DNA of 31,148 nucleotides, taken from NCBI GenBank assembly GCA_934464615.1, contig CAKSKA010000017.1, forward strand, positions 1 through 31,148, given 5' to 3'. This stretch comes from an uncultured Eubacteriales bacterium (GTDB lineage Bacteria > Bacillota > Clostridia > Oscillospirales > Acutalibacteraceae). How positions within the stretch are numbered: the first letter of the stretch is position 1; every line of letters starts with the position of its first letter. Of the stretch, positions 21,493-29,684 are shown piece by piece. Made by a program: the position numbers and the translations under genes. The notes beneath the pieces are model-generated. The model did no database searches. It was given only the letters and a program-made list of their open reading frames with translations, and was not told where the DNA came from.

Positions 21493-23223
21493 TTATTGTG
21501 CCGATGATGTTTGCGACGAAGATGAGCTTGATGCCGTAGGCTGATATGCGTTAACCCTTATGGTAACCGTTTCATCGCGGCTTATCTTTGTTTTTGCCGC
21601 AGGTTCGGTTTCAACAACAATATTTTTATTTTTTGTTGAATCGTATACCTCAAGTACCTTTATATTTTCATACAAAAACCCTTGTTTAAGCAATTCCGAA
21701 ATAGCTTCCTCTTTTGTCTTTCCGACTACGTTAGGCACTGCAACCTTCTGTGAGCCTGCACTTACGGTAACGCGGATTTCAGTGCCTTTTTTAACACTGT
21801 CGGTGCTTTTAGGCTCTTGATCTATAATGTAACCGCGTTCGTAATCGTCGCTGTATGCCGTTGCGGCATTTACAATTGTATAAAGCTGTGTATATTCATT
21901 GTTATCCACAACATCCGCAAATTTTTTGCCAATAAGGTTCGGAACCTGATACATCTTATCCGTGCTGTCCGTAGGCTGCACAATGCTTTCCTGCATACTT
22001 GAAGGCATTGATGAAGACGATGACGTGTCGTTGCTACTGACGTCATCATTATTTTTAGGTTTAAGTACGGCAAAATAAACTGCCAATGCCACAAAAATAA
22101 ACACTACGGCAGTTACCGCCGCCGAAATTACGGCATATTTTTTGGAGTCGCTGCCGCTCTTTTTCGGTGCTTCTTTTTTATCCTTAACAGCCGGCTGCGC
22201 TGCCGTATTCTTTTCCGGCTGAACTGTTATCTGTGCGGTTTTTGCTACGGCTGTTGTATCCGCGGATACCGGCGTCAGAGAAATACGGAACGCGTCCATA
22301 TCCTGCGTTCTGTTCACCGGCATTATCTGCAAAGCATTTGCCAATGCCGCCAAAACATATTTGGGTATTTTTTCGGCGTAGCGTGCGGGAATCTGCATAT
22401 TATCGTTGGAAATTCTTTCCCGTATATCTGTAGGCGTTTTACCCATAAGTACACGGAAAAGCGTTGCCGCAAGACCGTAAACATCGGTATATTTGCCGTC
22501 CTTGTGTTCCATTTCGTAATCGTACTGTTCCACAGCCGAATAACCTGGGAAAAGCTGTACGACCATATTGCTTTCCGACATACGCACAGGTCTTATGCAA
22601 AAGCCCGTAAGGCGCAGTTTGCCGTCCCTGCCAACCAAAATGGTTTCAGGCGATATGCCTCGGTGAATAATTCCCGCCTCATGCAAAGACGACAGCGTGG
22701 TAATAACGGGCAAAAACAGCGGACGGGCCTGCTCCCATGTAAGATCGCCGCCGTTGCGTATTAAAAATTCCCTTAAAGTTATACCGGAAACAGCCTTTGT
22801 AATACTGTAAGCCGTTCCGTTTTCCTCAAACACTTCCACAACGGGTAAAAGTGCAGGTAAATCATAAAATCCCATGAGCTTACGGTTAAGCTCCAGAAAA
22901 TTCATTATACCCTCATTAAAAGTAAACTCATTGCCCGGCTCAATCGCTACTCTGCCGTTCTCGGCGCGTACAGCGGCGCCTTTCGGAAAATATTCGCGTA
23001 TATTAACTATTGTATCTTCCTTATTGTCCCAGCCTATGTATGTTACGCCTTCACCGTTGCAATCCAGCACCCTGCCGACGTAATAACGGCCTTTAATCCA
23101 GTAACGCGCAGGCAAGTATTCCGCATCATTTTCAGTCTTTGAATCATATCCGCATATTGAGCAGACCTTTTCCCCGCCGTTATCATTCATACAGCCGATG
23201 CAAAGCCTTTCAGTATCCAGCAT
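21493..23223 (-). CDS. PASTA-domain pseudokinase with zinc ribbon
   Basis: A 576-residue protein with four parts: a Cys4 ribbon (C8, C11, C21, C24), a protein-kinase fold (about 45-320), one membrane helix (363-386) and two PASTA domains outside (about 425-489 and 493-560), then a Ser-rich tail. PASTA domains bind cell-wall fragments or lipid II in PknB/PrkC kinases. The kinase fold lacks the usual catalytic residues: the ATP-binding lysine position reads Arg76 (VNIREY), the HRD motif reads HRG (187-189), the metal-binding Asn position reads Thr194, and DFG reads TGF (206-208). The APE-like GYSAVEQY and the DVYG helix are intact, so the fold is probably preserved for binding. It has its own terminator. 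The upstream phosphoesterase gene is close. Confidence 0.85.
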   Translation of the reverse strand: MLDTERLCIGCMNDNGGEKVCSICGYDSKTENDAEYLPARYWIKGRYYVGRVLDCNGEGVTYIGWDNKEDTIVNIREYFPKGAAVRAENGRVAIEPGNEFTFNEGIMNFLELNRKLMGFYDLPALLPVVEVFEENGTAYSITKAVSGITLREFLIRNGGDLTWEQARPLFLPVITTLSSLHEAGIIHRGISPETILVGRDGKLRLTGFCIRPVRMSESNMVVQLFPGYSAVEQYDYEMEHKDGKYTDVYGLAATLFRVLMGKTPTDIRERISNDNMQIPARYAEKIPKYVLAALANALQIMPVNRTQDMDAFRISLTPVSADTTAVAKTAQITVQPEKNTAAQPAVKDKKEAPKKSGSDSKKYAVISAAVTAVVFIFVALAVYFAVLKPKNNDDVSSNDTSSSSSMPSSMQESIVQPTDSTDKMYQVPNLIGKKFADVVDNNEYTQLYTIVNAATAYSDDYERGYIIDQEPKSTDSVKKGTEIRVTVSAGSQKVAVPNVVGKTKEEAISELLKQGFLYENIKVLEVYDSTKNKNIVVETEPAAKTKISRDETVTIRVNAYQPTASSSSSSQTSSAQ

Positions 23224-23291
23224 AAAATTTCTCCTTTATAAAAATAAAAGTTTAGTATATTTTAACACAAAAACGCTAAAATGTACAGTGT

Positions 23292-23990
23292 CTATTCTGT
23301 AACCTTTTGTTTGTTGGGTAATATGGGTATCATTTTTTCAAAAACGCAGGTATGTTTGGGCGTAACAAGCCTGTCCTCGTGCATACTGCCGAAATACCAA
23401 TGCTTATAATCGCACATCTCGTCTATTTCCTCAAAATATCCGTTAAGTTTATTTACAGTGCCGGCAGTTCCGCTGCGCAGCAGCATTGCGCTTTTTACAA
23501 GCGAAGGCGGCTCGTGCGTCAGTATATAATCAACCTTTCTGTCACGGCTGTCAAGCAGTCGTGCCGCATCGGACATTTCTGCAGGCGACGGCATTTCCTC
23601 TTTCCACCAAAGTCCGTTTTCTATCCGCATATCCTTATCCGTGCTTTCCCCACCGCCGAAAGTGAAAAATGTATTGCCGTCAATATCGTAAACCTGCCCG
23701 CGCATTAAATGTATAAGATTATCTTTTATACGGTGGATATATCCGCCTTTCCAATACGTCACGCGCGCGCTGTTAATTTTATCAAGATTATCGTGCGTTC
23801 CGTCCAAAAAAGCGACGGTAAACTTACGGGAGCTTAAATAATTTATATACTCCCTTTCCTGCTCTCCGCCGTTCCACAAAAAGCCGAAATCGCCGCAAAC
23901 AATAAGTATATCACCCTTACGCAGTTTAAACCATTGTCTTGAATAAAGACGCTCCTGTGCGCCGTGCATATCGCCGGTTATATATATCAC
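23292..23990 (-). CDS. Calcineurin-like metallophosphoesterase with altered motifs
   Basis: A 232-residue protein of the metallophosphoesterase superfamily: DMHG (D7, H9), CGDFGFLWNGG (D35), DGTHDN (66-69), THEPPS and HWYFGSMHED. In the closest family form I know, the third motif is GNH(D/E) and the last is GHxH. Here the Asn reads Thr and the first His of the last motif reads Ser, so metal binding may be impaired or changed. The start at 23990 lies in a short divergent region with dacF, and AAGGTGA precedes it. It ends 68 bases before the PASTA protein and the two could be coexpressed. Confidence 0.8.
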   Translation of the reverse strand: MIYITGDMHGAQERLYSRQWFKLRKGDILIVCGDFGFLWNGGEQEREYINYLSSRKFTVAFLDGTHDNLDKINSARVTYWKGGYIHRIKDNLIHLMRGQVYDIDGNTFFTFGGGESTDKDMRIENGLWWKEEMPSPAEMSDAARLLDSRDRKVDYILTHEPPSLVKSAMLLRSGTAGTVNKLNGYFEEIDEMCDYKHWYFGSMHEDRLVTPKHTCVFEKMIPILPNKQKVTE

Positions 23991-24080
23991 ATTTTCACCT
24001 TCTTTTAAATTAACACTTTTAATTTATTATTAATTATTGTATAATAAAAATAATGAAACGAAATAAGCAGGGGTAACAAA

Positions 24081-25421
24081 ATGAAACGGTTAAGTAAATA
24101 TATTATATCATTTTTTATTATTTTTTCAATATTTTCATTATACTGTCTTCCGGTATCCGCTTTTCAAATAAGCGGATTTGATTTAAACGCAAAAGGCGCG
24201 CTGCTTATAAGTCTTGATACCGACGAAGTGCTTTACAGCAAAAACGCATACGAAAAAATGTATCCGGCTTCCCTTACCAAAATGCTCGTTTCGGTTGTTA
24301 TGCTTGAAAACACGCAGGATCTTGAAAATGAAAAAATTGTTATGACAGATACCGCGATGAACTGTATACTGGGTACGGGGGCGAGTGTGCTGGGACTTAA
24401 AATCGGTGAAGAACTTACAGCGGATCAGGCGCTGCACGCGTTGCTTATTTCCTCCGGCGGTGACGTCGCCTATGCTATAGCGGAGCATTACGGCGGCAGC
24501 GTGGACGGATTTATAACAATGATGAACGAAACCGCGCAAAAAATCGGCATGACGGCTTCGCATTTCGGAAATCCCGTAGGGCTGCACGATGAACAGACCT
24601 ATACAACACCGTATGATATTTCGCTTTTGGCAAAATACGCGCTGAATTTTGAGGATTTTGTTAATGTTACTTCACTTGCGCGTTATACCGTGCCGGCAAC
24701 CAATAAATCTCCCGCAAGGACAATATCCACAACCAATTTTTTAATTGACCGCACAACAAATTACTATTACAAGTTTGCAAAAGGCATTAAAACAGGCTTT
24801 ACGGACGAAGCCGGAAGGTGTGTTGTAAGCACTGCGAGCGACGGCGGATATAACTATTTATGCGTTATTATGAACTCACCGTCCACCGGCGGCAAACGCA
24901 ATGAATTTATAGACAGCGCTAACCTTTACAGGTGGGCATTTAATAATTTTGAATACAAATCCGTGCTTGATGTTAATGAACCCGTTGCCGAAATTCCGGT
25001 GGAATTAAGCATTAACACAGACCATTTAAAACTTTATCCTAAAGAAAGCCTTACAAAAATATTGCCGAAAAAAGCAGACGGTTCTACCCTTAAACTTGAT
25101 GTAAAATTAACCGCCGACAGTGTAAGCGCACCCATTACCGAAAATACGGTACTCGGCACGGCTGATGTTATTTACGCCGACGAGGTTATAGGACAGGTTG
25201 AACTTGTATGTCATGAATCGGTTAAGGCAAATTTCTTTCTTCAGGCAGGTCGGGTAATAAAAAATGCCGTACACACCGTGGTGTTTAAAATTATAATAGG
25301 GCTTATAGCAGGCGCTGTGGTCGTATATATAATAATTTGTATTATCATTAATATCCGCCCCAAAAAGAAAAGAAATGTAAAGTATATTCCTTATGATAAA
25401 CATTCCGAAGATAAACATTAA
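24081..25421 (+). CDS. D-alanyl-D-alanine carboxypeptidase (peptidase S11, DacF-like)
   Basis: A 446-residue protein with a signal peptide (KYIISFFIIFSIFSLYCLPVSA), the S11 catalytic motifs SLTK (64-67) and KTG (237-239), and a C-terminal membrane helix (about 405-430) with a basic tail. It trims the terminal D-Ala of the peptidoglycan stem. Sporulation DacF-like enzymes have this size and anchor. The second motif, usually SxN, reads SGG (125-127). AGGGG lies eight bases before the ATG, and a TATAAT at 24040-24045 suggests its promoter. A bidirectional terminator follows at once. Confidence 0.9.
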   Translation: MKRLSKYIISFFIIFSIFSLYCLPVSAFQISGFDLNAKGALLISLDTDEVLYSKNAYEKMYPASLTKMLVSVVMLENTQDLENEKIVMTDTAMNCILGTGASVLGLKIGEELTADQALHALLISSGGDVAYAIAEHYGGSVDGFITMMNETAQKIGMTASHFGNPVGLHDEQTYTTPYDISLLAKYALNFEDFVNVTSLARYTVPATNKSPARTISTTNFLIDRTTNYYYKFAKGIKTGFTDEAGRCVVSTASDGGYNYLCVIMNSPSTGGKRNEFIDSANLYRWAFNNFEYKSVLDVNEPVAEIPVELSINTDHLKLYPKESLTKILPKKADGSTLKLDVKLTADSVSAPITENTVLGTADVIYADEVIGQVELVCHESVKANFFLQAGRVIKNAVHTVVFKIIIGLIAGAVVVYIIICIIINIRPKKKRNVKYIPYDKHSEDKH

Positions 25422-25449
25422 AAAATCAGTGCTTAAAGCACTGATTTTT
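25421..25449. terminator. Bidirectional terminator behind dacF
   Basis: Stem AAAAATCAGTGCTT/AAGCACTGATTTTT with a tight loop. It serves the convergent lipoprotein gene too. Confidence 0.85.
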
Positions 25450-25460
25450 AATTTGTAATG

Positions 25461-26489
25461 CTACCATTCTTTGTTATAAAGAACATTCGGTGCCTTATCC
25501 GTCCACCCTATATAAAAAGCGGTTGCATCGCCTATATTGTTTAATTGTATTGAATATTTTGTGCTAAGCATAATATCCGATGGATAATACTGCCTTGCCA
25601 ATGCTTTTCTGGAAGTGCGTTCGTAAAAATCCTCCGCACCGTAGAGATGTAATATTTCATGGGCAATAACGGATGACTGCGAGCCGTCCGGTTCTTTTCC
25701 GACAGAATATAAATCCTTTACGAAAATTATGCAGTGTTCCGCAACATTCAGCGAAGATCCTCGGGGCGGATTTATGGCATATGCGGTACCGCCTTTATTG
25801 AATATTGCAAGACAAATCACTTCATCGGTTTGATATTTGGCTTTTAACTCCTCAACCATTCGATTATCGGAACTGTAGCCTATACCGTTTGCCGCTACCC
25901 AAAGCACGTCTATTGTTGCCAAACCGGTTTCCGCAGTGCTGCGGACAACATCGTCATTATAAAACACATTTAAATGCGTTTCTTTTATATCAAAATTTAA
26001 GTATATTCCTCTTTTTTCGGCTTCCTTTTCCAGAAAATCAAGACCGGGCTCAATCTGTGCTGTCTTAAAATGTTCGGCCTTTGCTTTTTCCCATCCGCCT
26101 TGAGAATCCTCCATATAAAACAGTGCAACCGTTACATCACCGATTAAATTCTTGCAAGTGCCGAGATTATAGTCGGCACGCAGTTCATCCGCCGCATTCG
26201 CCGTATGTGGGGTGTCGCCTGAAGGTGTAGGATTGCTGCCCGTATCAGTCGATGCTTTACCGTTATCCGTCGGCATGCCGGCCGAGTATGTTTGTGAGTT
26301 GTCTGATACAGGCGCATCGTTCTGTTCTGTAATTTCATCGTTACCTTCGGCAATTCCCGTATCATAATTACCAGAGTCAAAAGCCGATTGTGCAGCATCC
26401 GCACCTAAAGCATCTTTTTTATCCCTCTTACATCCCGTAAACACAAAAGCATTAATAACAGCCACTAAAAGGATTATAAGTCTCTTCAT
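25461..26489 (-). CDS. Lipoprotein with HExxH zinc-protease motif
   Basis: A 342-residue protein with a lipoprotein signal (MKRLIILLVAVINAFVFTGC, lipid Cys20), a low-complexity acidic/Thr/Ser linker (about 25-105) and a globular domain that carries HEILHLYGAEDFY, an HExxH site with a following Glu/Asp as in zincin proteases. The upstream segment VALFYMEDSQGGWEKAKAEHF, plus IFNKGGTAYAINPPRG and EHCIIFVKDL, does not match a family I can name. The start at 26489 has GGAG before it and puts the signal peptide at the very N-terminus. It is probably a surface-anchored peptidase. The substrate is unknown. Confidence 0.75.
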   Translation of the reverse strand: MKRLIILLVAVINAFVFTGCKRDKKDALGADAAQSAFDSGNYDTGIAEGNDEITEQNDAPVSDNSQTYSAGMPTDNGKASTDTGSNPTPSGDTPHTANAADELRADYNLGTCKNLIGDVTVALFYMEDSQGGWEKAKAEHFKTAQIEPGLDFLEKEAEKRGIYLNFDIKETHLNVFYNDDVVRSTAETGLATIDVLWVAANGIGYSSDNRMVEELKAKYQTDEVICLAIFNKGGTAYAINPPRGSSLNVAEHCIIFVKDLYSVGKEPDGSQSSVIAHEILHLYGAEDFYERTSRKALARQYYPSDIMLSTKYSIQLNNIGDATAFYIGWTDKAPNVLYNKEW

Positions 26490-26662
26490 TACAAGCTCCG
26501 TTTCGTTACCGATTATTTCACGTAATTTTATCATAGTGCATAATAAAAGTCAATTCGTACATCAATATCGGCAAGCCGAATTCTGCCGATTAAAATCAAA
26601 AATCTCCATATCATTGATATGTAGATTTTTATGTATTTGTTAAAACTGTAAAAACATTAAAC

Positions 26663-26986
26663 TTACTGTTCGTCGGAGCGGCACAAAAGAAGAATTCCGC
26701 CGATAAGACTTACAAACAACAATGAGCAAACTTTAAGACCTGTTCCTATCGGTTCGTTTGCTTTAAGTTTTTTGCAGATGGAAATTGTAATCGGCAAACA
26801 CCAAGCTAACGGAACTAACATCCAACCCTGAGCAATGCAACCTAAAATAAGGAATATCTTGCTGGCAACTGCCAAACCGTCATTGCCGCCGTCTTCCTTT
26901 TTCTTTTCCTCAACGCTGCATCCGCAGTTGGGACAAACTACCGCTTCGTCCACAATTTCCTTGCCGCACTTTTGACAATACTTCAT
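26663..26986 (-). CDS. Zinc-ribbon membrane protein
   Basis: A 107-residue protein with a zinc ribbon (MKYCQKCGKE and CPNCGCS), a charged linker and two hydrophobic helices (IFLILGCIAQGWMLVPLAWCLPI and VCSLLFVSLIGGILLLC). Such small zinc-ribbon/transmembrane proteins are common in Clostridia. Their function is not established. GGGGGA precedes the ATG, and a consensus-like promoter lies about 45 bases upstream. Confidence 0.8.
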   Translation of the reverse strand: MKYCQKCGKEIVDEAVVCPNCGCSVEEKKKEDGGNDGLAVASKIFLILGCIAQGWMLVPLAWCLPITISICKKLKANEPIGTGLKVCSLLFVSLIGGILLLCRSDEQ

Positions 26987-27028
26987 AAAAAATCCCCCAT
27001 AAATATATTACCGTTATCGGTTGATTTC

Positions 27029-27057
27029 ATTATATCTATAATATGAGGAATTGTCAA
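27029..27057 (-). promoter_or_regulatory. Promoter of the zinc-ribbon membrane protein gene
   Basis: On the minus strand TTGACA (27057-27052), a 17-base spacer and TATAAT (27034-27029). The palindrome TTGTCAATAATGTATGACAA (27051-27070) covers the -35. Confidence 0.8.
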
Positions 27058-27324
27058 TAATGTATGACAATTGTTTGGCCGAATGTTCGAAAAAACAATC
27101 AGTCGAAGCAGTAATTTTATATTTTTAATTTCAGTATAGGCAATTGATAATAAATCCGAACCTGTTTTTAGGCGGCAGGTTTTTCGCATAGCCATGTTAA
27201 AATACTCGCTAATCCGACAGCCACCCAAAGACGACAAGTTAAATACTCCGAAAATATGCCATTTTAGGCGTGTTCGGATTATTATTGTTTGTCCGGCTTT
27301 ACAGTTTGTTGGTGTTCCGTATTT

Positions 27325-27711
27325 TTACGCATAATACGGGTTGGGTTTTGAAAGAATTAAAAATATATCAATAAACCAACCTACCAAAAATAATCCACCG
27401 GTGAGTAAATATATTATTCCCATAATGCCTTTTCCTTCATAAAACTTGTGCGCGCCGAAATATCCCAAAAATATACACAGACAAAGAGAAACCCATTTAT
27501 TACACAATCTTCCTCCTGCCGCAGCATTTGTGTTTTTATTAACATTAGCATTGACGTTATTGTTATCGTTGTTTATTACAATTTGCGGTTGTTGACCTAC
27601 TGTCGTATTTATTGCCTCCACCTGTCTTCCGCACTTAGTGCAAATTACAGCGTCACTCGGTATTATTTCCCCGCAATGTTTGCAAAACTTTGTACTTGTT
27701 TCTTGTGCCAT
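27325..27711 (-). CDS. TM2-domain protein with zinc ribbon
   Basis: A 128-residue protein. An N-terminal zinc ribbon (CKHCGE and CTKCGR) is followed by an Asn-rich linker (about 45-65) and a TM2 domain: VSLCLCIFLGYFGAHKFYEGK, the hallmark turn GAHKFY, IMGIIYLLTGGLFLVGWFIDIFLIL. TM2 proteins are two-helix membrane proteins of unclear function. GGAGG precedes the ATG. The promoter lies 50 bases upstream with an operator on each side. It is divergent from an XRE regulator that probably controls it. Confidence 0.85.
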   Translation of the reverse strand: MAQETSTKFCKHCGEIIPSDAVICTKCGRQVEAINTTVGQQPQIVINNDNNNVNANVNKNTNAAAGGRLCNKWVSLCLCIFLGYFGAHKFYEGKGIMGIIYLLTGGLFLVGWFIDIFLILSKPNPYYA

Positions 27712-27731
27712 TTTAATTTCTCCTCCATTTT

Positions 27732-27750
27732 TGACATTTAGTGAATGTCA
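27732..27750. promoter_or_regulatory. Operator 1, TGACA-N9-TGTCA
   Basis: Inverted repeat TGACATTTAGTGAATGTCA in the leader of the TM2 gene. It shares the architecture of a second site centred 53 bases away. Confidence 0.6.
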
Positions 27751-27761
27751 TATTTGAGTAT

Positions 27762-27790
27762 ATTATAGCATATAATTTCATTGTTGACAA
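27762..27790 (-). promoter_or_regulatory. Promoter of the TM2 gene
   Basis: On the minus strand TTGTCA (27790-27785), a 17-base spacer and TATAAT (27767-27762). Its -35 is the left arm of operator 2. Confidence 0.75.
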
Positions 27791-27803
27791 GCACAAAATG
27801 TCA
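27785..27803. promoter_or_regulatory. Operator 2, TGACA-N9-TGTCA
   Basis: Inverted repeat TGACAAGCACAAAATGTCA, which overlaps the -35 of the TM2 promoter and lies 16 bases before the XRE start codon. Binding would block the TM2 gene and could repress the regulator itself. Confidence 0.6.
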
Positions 27804-27819
27804 AAAAATGAGGAATTAT

Positions 27820-28065
27820 ATGTTTATAAACAAAACATCCGATAATAAAAACAACATTTGCGGTAAAAATGTTGCAAAATTTCGCAAAGAAATTAAAATA
27901 TCTCAGCGCGAGCTTGCCGACAGGCTTCAGCTAATAGGTCTTGATGTTGACAAAAATGCGATACAGAGAATTGAATCCGGACAGCGATTTGTAACTGATA
28001 TTGAACTTATTGCACTTGTAAAGGTATTAAACAAAACATTTGAGGAATTATTGGATAACAAATAA
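27820..28065 (+). CDS. XRE-family helix-turn-helix regulator
   Basis: An 81-residue protein that is almost entirely one HTH_3 domain: VAKFRKEIKISQRELADRLQLIG, VDKNAIQRIESGQRFVTDIELIALVKVLNKTFEELL. The ATG at 27820 is chosen because GAGGA lies about six bases before it, and upstream in-frame starts fall inside the operator. It is divergent from the TM2 gene, and the two TGACA-N9-TGTCA sites lie between them. It lacks an effector domain, so control must come from its own level, a partner or protein turnover. Confidence 0.9.
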   Translation: MFINKTSDNKNNICGKNVAKFRKEIKISQRELADRLQLIGLDVDKNAIQRIESGQRFVTDIELIALVKVLNKTFEELLDNK

Positions 28066-28130
28066 TATTAATCCTGTTAAATATTGTTCACGTGTAATTA
28101 TGAATTACAAATTTAACCGAAAGCAGCAAA

Positions 28131-28160
28131 AAACCATTAGCATATGCTAATGGCTTTTTG
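28131..28160. terminator. Bidirectional terminator between the XRE and MATE genes
   Basis: Perfect 20-base palindrome CCATTAGCATATGCTAATGG with CTTTTTG on one side and TTTTTTG on the other. Confidence 0.9.
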
Positions 28161-28175
28161 TTTCATCCTCACCGA

Positions 28176-29606
28176 TTATTCATTTGTTTCGTGTTGTATT
28201 AAAATATTTGTATTAGTAGGCGTGCCGAGTTGCTTATATGCTTTTGCAATGAGAATTGCTGAAATTACCGCCGTCAAGACATCCGATACCGGCATAGAAT
28301 AAAGTACACCGTCAAGTCCGAAAAATACCGGAAGTAAGAGTGCAAAGCCTACACCGAAAACAATTTCACGCACCATTGAAAGAATCGCAGACTCAACAGC
28401 CTTGCCCATCGCCTGCATAAATATAAATGTCGCTTTATTAATGCATGCAAGAACTATCATACACAGATACACCCTGAACGCTCTGACGGCAAAATCGGTA
28501 TAATAAACACTTTCATTTGCAACGCCGAATACTTGTATCAAAACATTCGGGAAAATCTCAACTATAATCAGTGCAACTGCACCGACGCAGGCCTCGGCAA
28601 TAAGTAACCTTGTAAACAACTCTTTAACTCTGCCGTATTGCTTTGCACCCATATTAAAGCCTACAACGGGAATGCATCCGGCAGCCATTCCGATAACAAC
28701 GGATATAATAATCTGGAAAAATTTCATTACAATACCTACAACTGCCATAGGAATTTGAGCATACTGCGTCTGACTGAAGATTTCATCCATAGCCGTGTAT
28801 TTGCGAATCATATTATTAATGGCCATCATTGCCGCAACAAGGGATATTTGTGCAAGAAAACTGCAAAGACCGAGTGATAAAGTCTTGCCGATAATTTTCC
28901 GTTGCGGTTTAAAGTCTATACGCTTTGGTTTAATAATCTTTGCACGAAACAAATACCAAACCGCAAGAGCAGCCGTAACAATTTGACCTATTACCGTAGC
29001 GACGGCGGCACCCATCATACCCCATTTCAGCGGAAAAATAAAAATCGGATCGAGAATGATATTAGTTATAGCTCCGGCAAGTGTGGAAAACATGGCAAAT
29101 TTCGGACTTCCGTCAGCTCGGATTATCGGATTCATCGTTTGCCCGAACATATAAAACGGAATACCCACGGCAATCCAAAAAAAGTATTCTTTGGAAAGTT
29201 CAAAGGTTTCGCTGTTAACATTGCCGCCAAAGGCAGTCAAAATCGGTTCGGCAAAAAGAATATAAACTGCCGTTAAAACAACACTGCAGGCAATACAAAG
29301 CAATACGGAATTTCCCACGCTGCGCGTTGCATTTTCGGATTTGTTTTCCCCGAGCGATATGCTTACAAAAGCGCAACAGCCGTCGCCGATCATAACAGCA
29401 ATACCGAGTGCAATAACCGTAAGCGGAAAGACAACCGTGTTTGCAGCATTACCGTAAGAGCCAAGATAACTTGCATTTGCAATAAAAATTTGATCCACAA
29501 TATTATACAATGCGCCGACAAGCAAAGAAATTATGCAAGGCACGGCATATTTGCCCATTAGTTTTCCCACCTTTTCGGAAGAAAGGTTTGATTTATGTTT
29601 TTCCAT
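28176..29606 (-). CDS. MATE-family multidrug efflux transporter
   Basis: A 476-residue, twelve-helix membrane protein with the MATE layout: two homologous halves, the first helix motif KYAVPCIISLLVGALYNIVDQIFI, FPLTVIALGIAVMIGDGCCAF, NPIIRADGSPKFAM in the first half, and GFNMGAKQYGRVKELF in the second. MATE pumps export cationic drugs, dyes or small molecules with sodium or proton gradients. AGGAGG precedes the ATG. The leader holds a promoter, an intrinsic terminator and a short upstream ORF that stops one base before the ATG, so expression is probably induced by relief of termination. Confidence 0.95.
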   Translation of the reverse strand: MEKHKSNLSSEKVGKLMGKYAVPCIISLLVGALYNIVDQIFIANASYLGSYGNAANTVVFPLTVIALGIAVMIGDGCCAFVSISLGENKSENATRSVGNSVLLCIACSVVLTAVYILFAEPILTAFGGNVNSETFELSKEYFFWIAVGIPFYMFGQTMNPIIRADGSPKFAMFSTLAGAITNIILDPIFIFPLKWGMMGAAVATVIGQIVTAALAVWYLFRAKIIKPKRIDFKPQRKIIGKTLSLGLCSFLAQISLVAAMMAINNMIRKYTAMDEIFSQTQYAQIPMAVVGIVMKFFQIIISVVIGMAAGCIPVVGFNMGAKQYGRVKELFTRLLIAEACVGAVALIIVEIFPNVLIQVFGVANESVYYTDFAVRAFRVYLCMIVLACINKATFIFMQAMGKAVESAILSMVREIVFGVGFALLLPVFFGLDGVLYSMPVSDVLTAVISAILIAKAYKQLGTPTNTNILIQHETNE

Positions 29607-29607
29607 T

Positions 29608-29664
29608 TTATGACCTCCTAAACAGCAAAAAAATAATGCGTAAGCCCGAACCGGACTTACGCAT
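29608..29664 (-). CDS. Candidate leader peptide of the MATE gene
   Basis: An 18-codon ORF, MRKSGSGLRIIFLLFRRS, that begins about 14 bases after the predicted start site. It runs through both arms of the terminator hairpin, its T-run and the MATE ribosome site, and stops one base before the MATE ATG. Its ribosome site is weak (GAGTAGCAG). The placement fits a leader peptide whose translation or stalling changes folding of the terminator, but a chance frame is possible because the hairpin codes for part of it. Confidence 0.4.
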   Translation of the reverse strand: MRKSGSGLRIIFLLFRRS

Positions 29665-29665
29665 T
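29627..29665 (-). terminator. Terminator (attenuator) in the MATE leader
   Basis: Stem AATGCGTAAG/CTTACGCATT (29635-29644 with 29656-29665) with an inner CCG/CGG pairing, followed on the minus strand by one A and then T7. It lies between the MATE promoter and the MATE ribosome site, so it would stop transcripts unless antagonised. Confidence 0.85.
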
Positions 29666-29684
29666 TCTGCTACTCGTTACAACC

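Noticed and set aside
26983..27237. 84-codon minus-strand frame that overlaps the zinc-ribbon gene start by four bases
   Set aside because: It contains the promoter (TTGACA/TATAAT) and the palindrome of the downstream gene, has no ribosome site and no protein-like composition.
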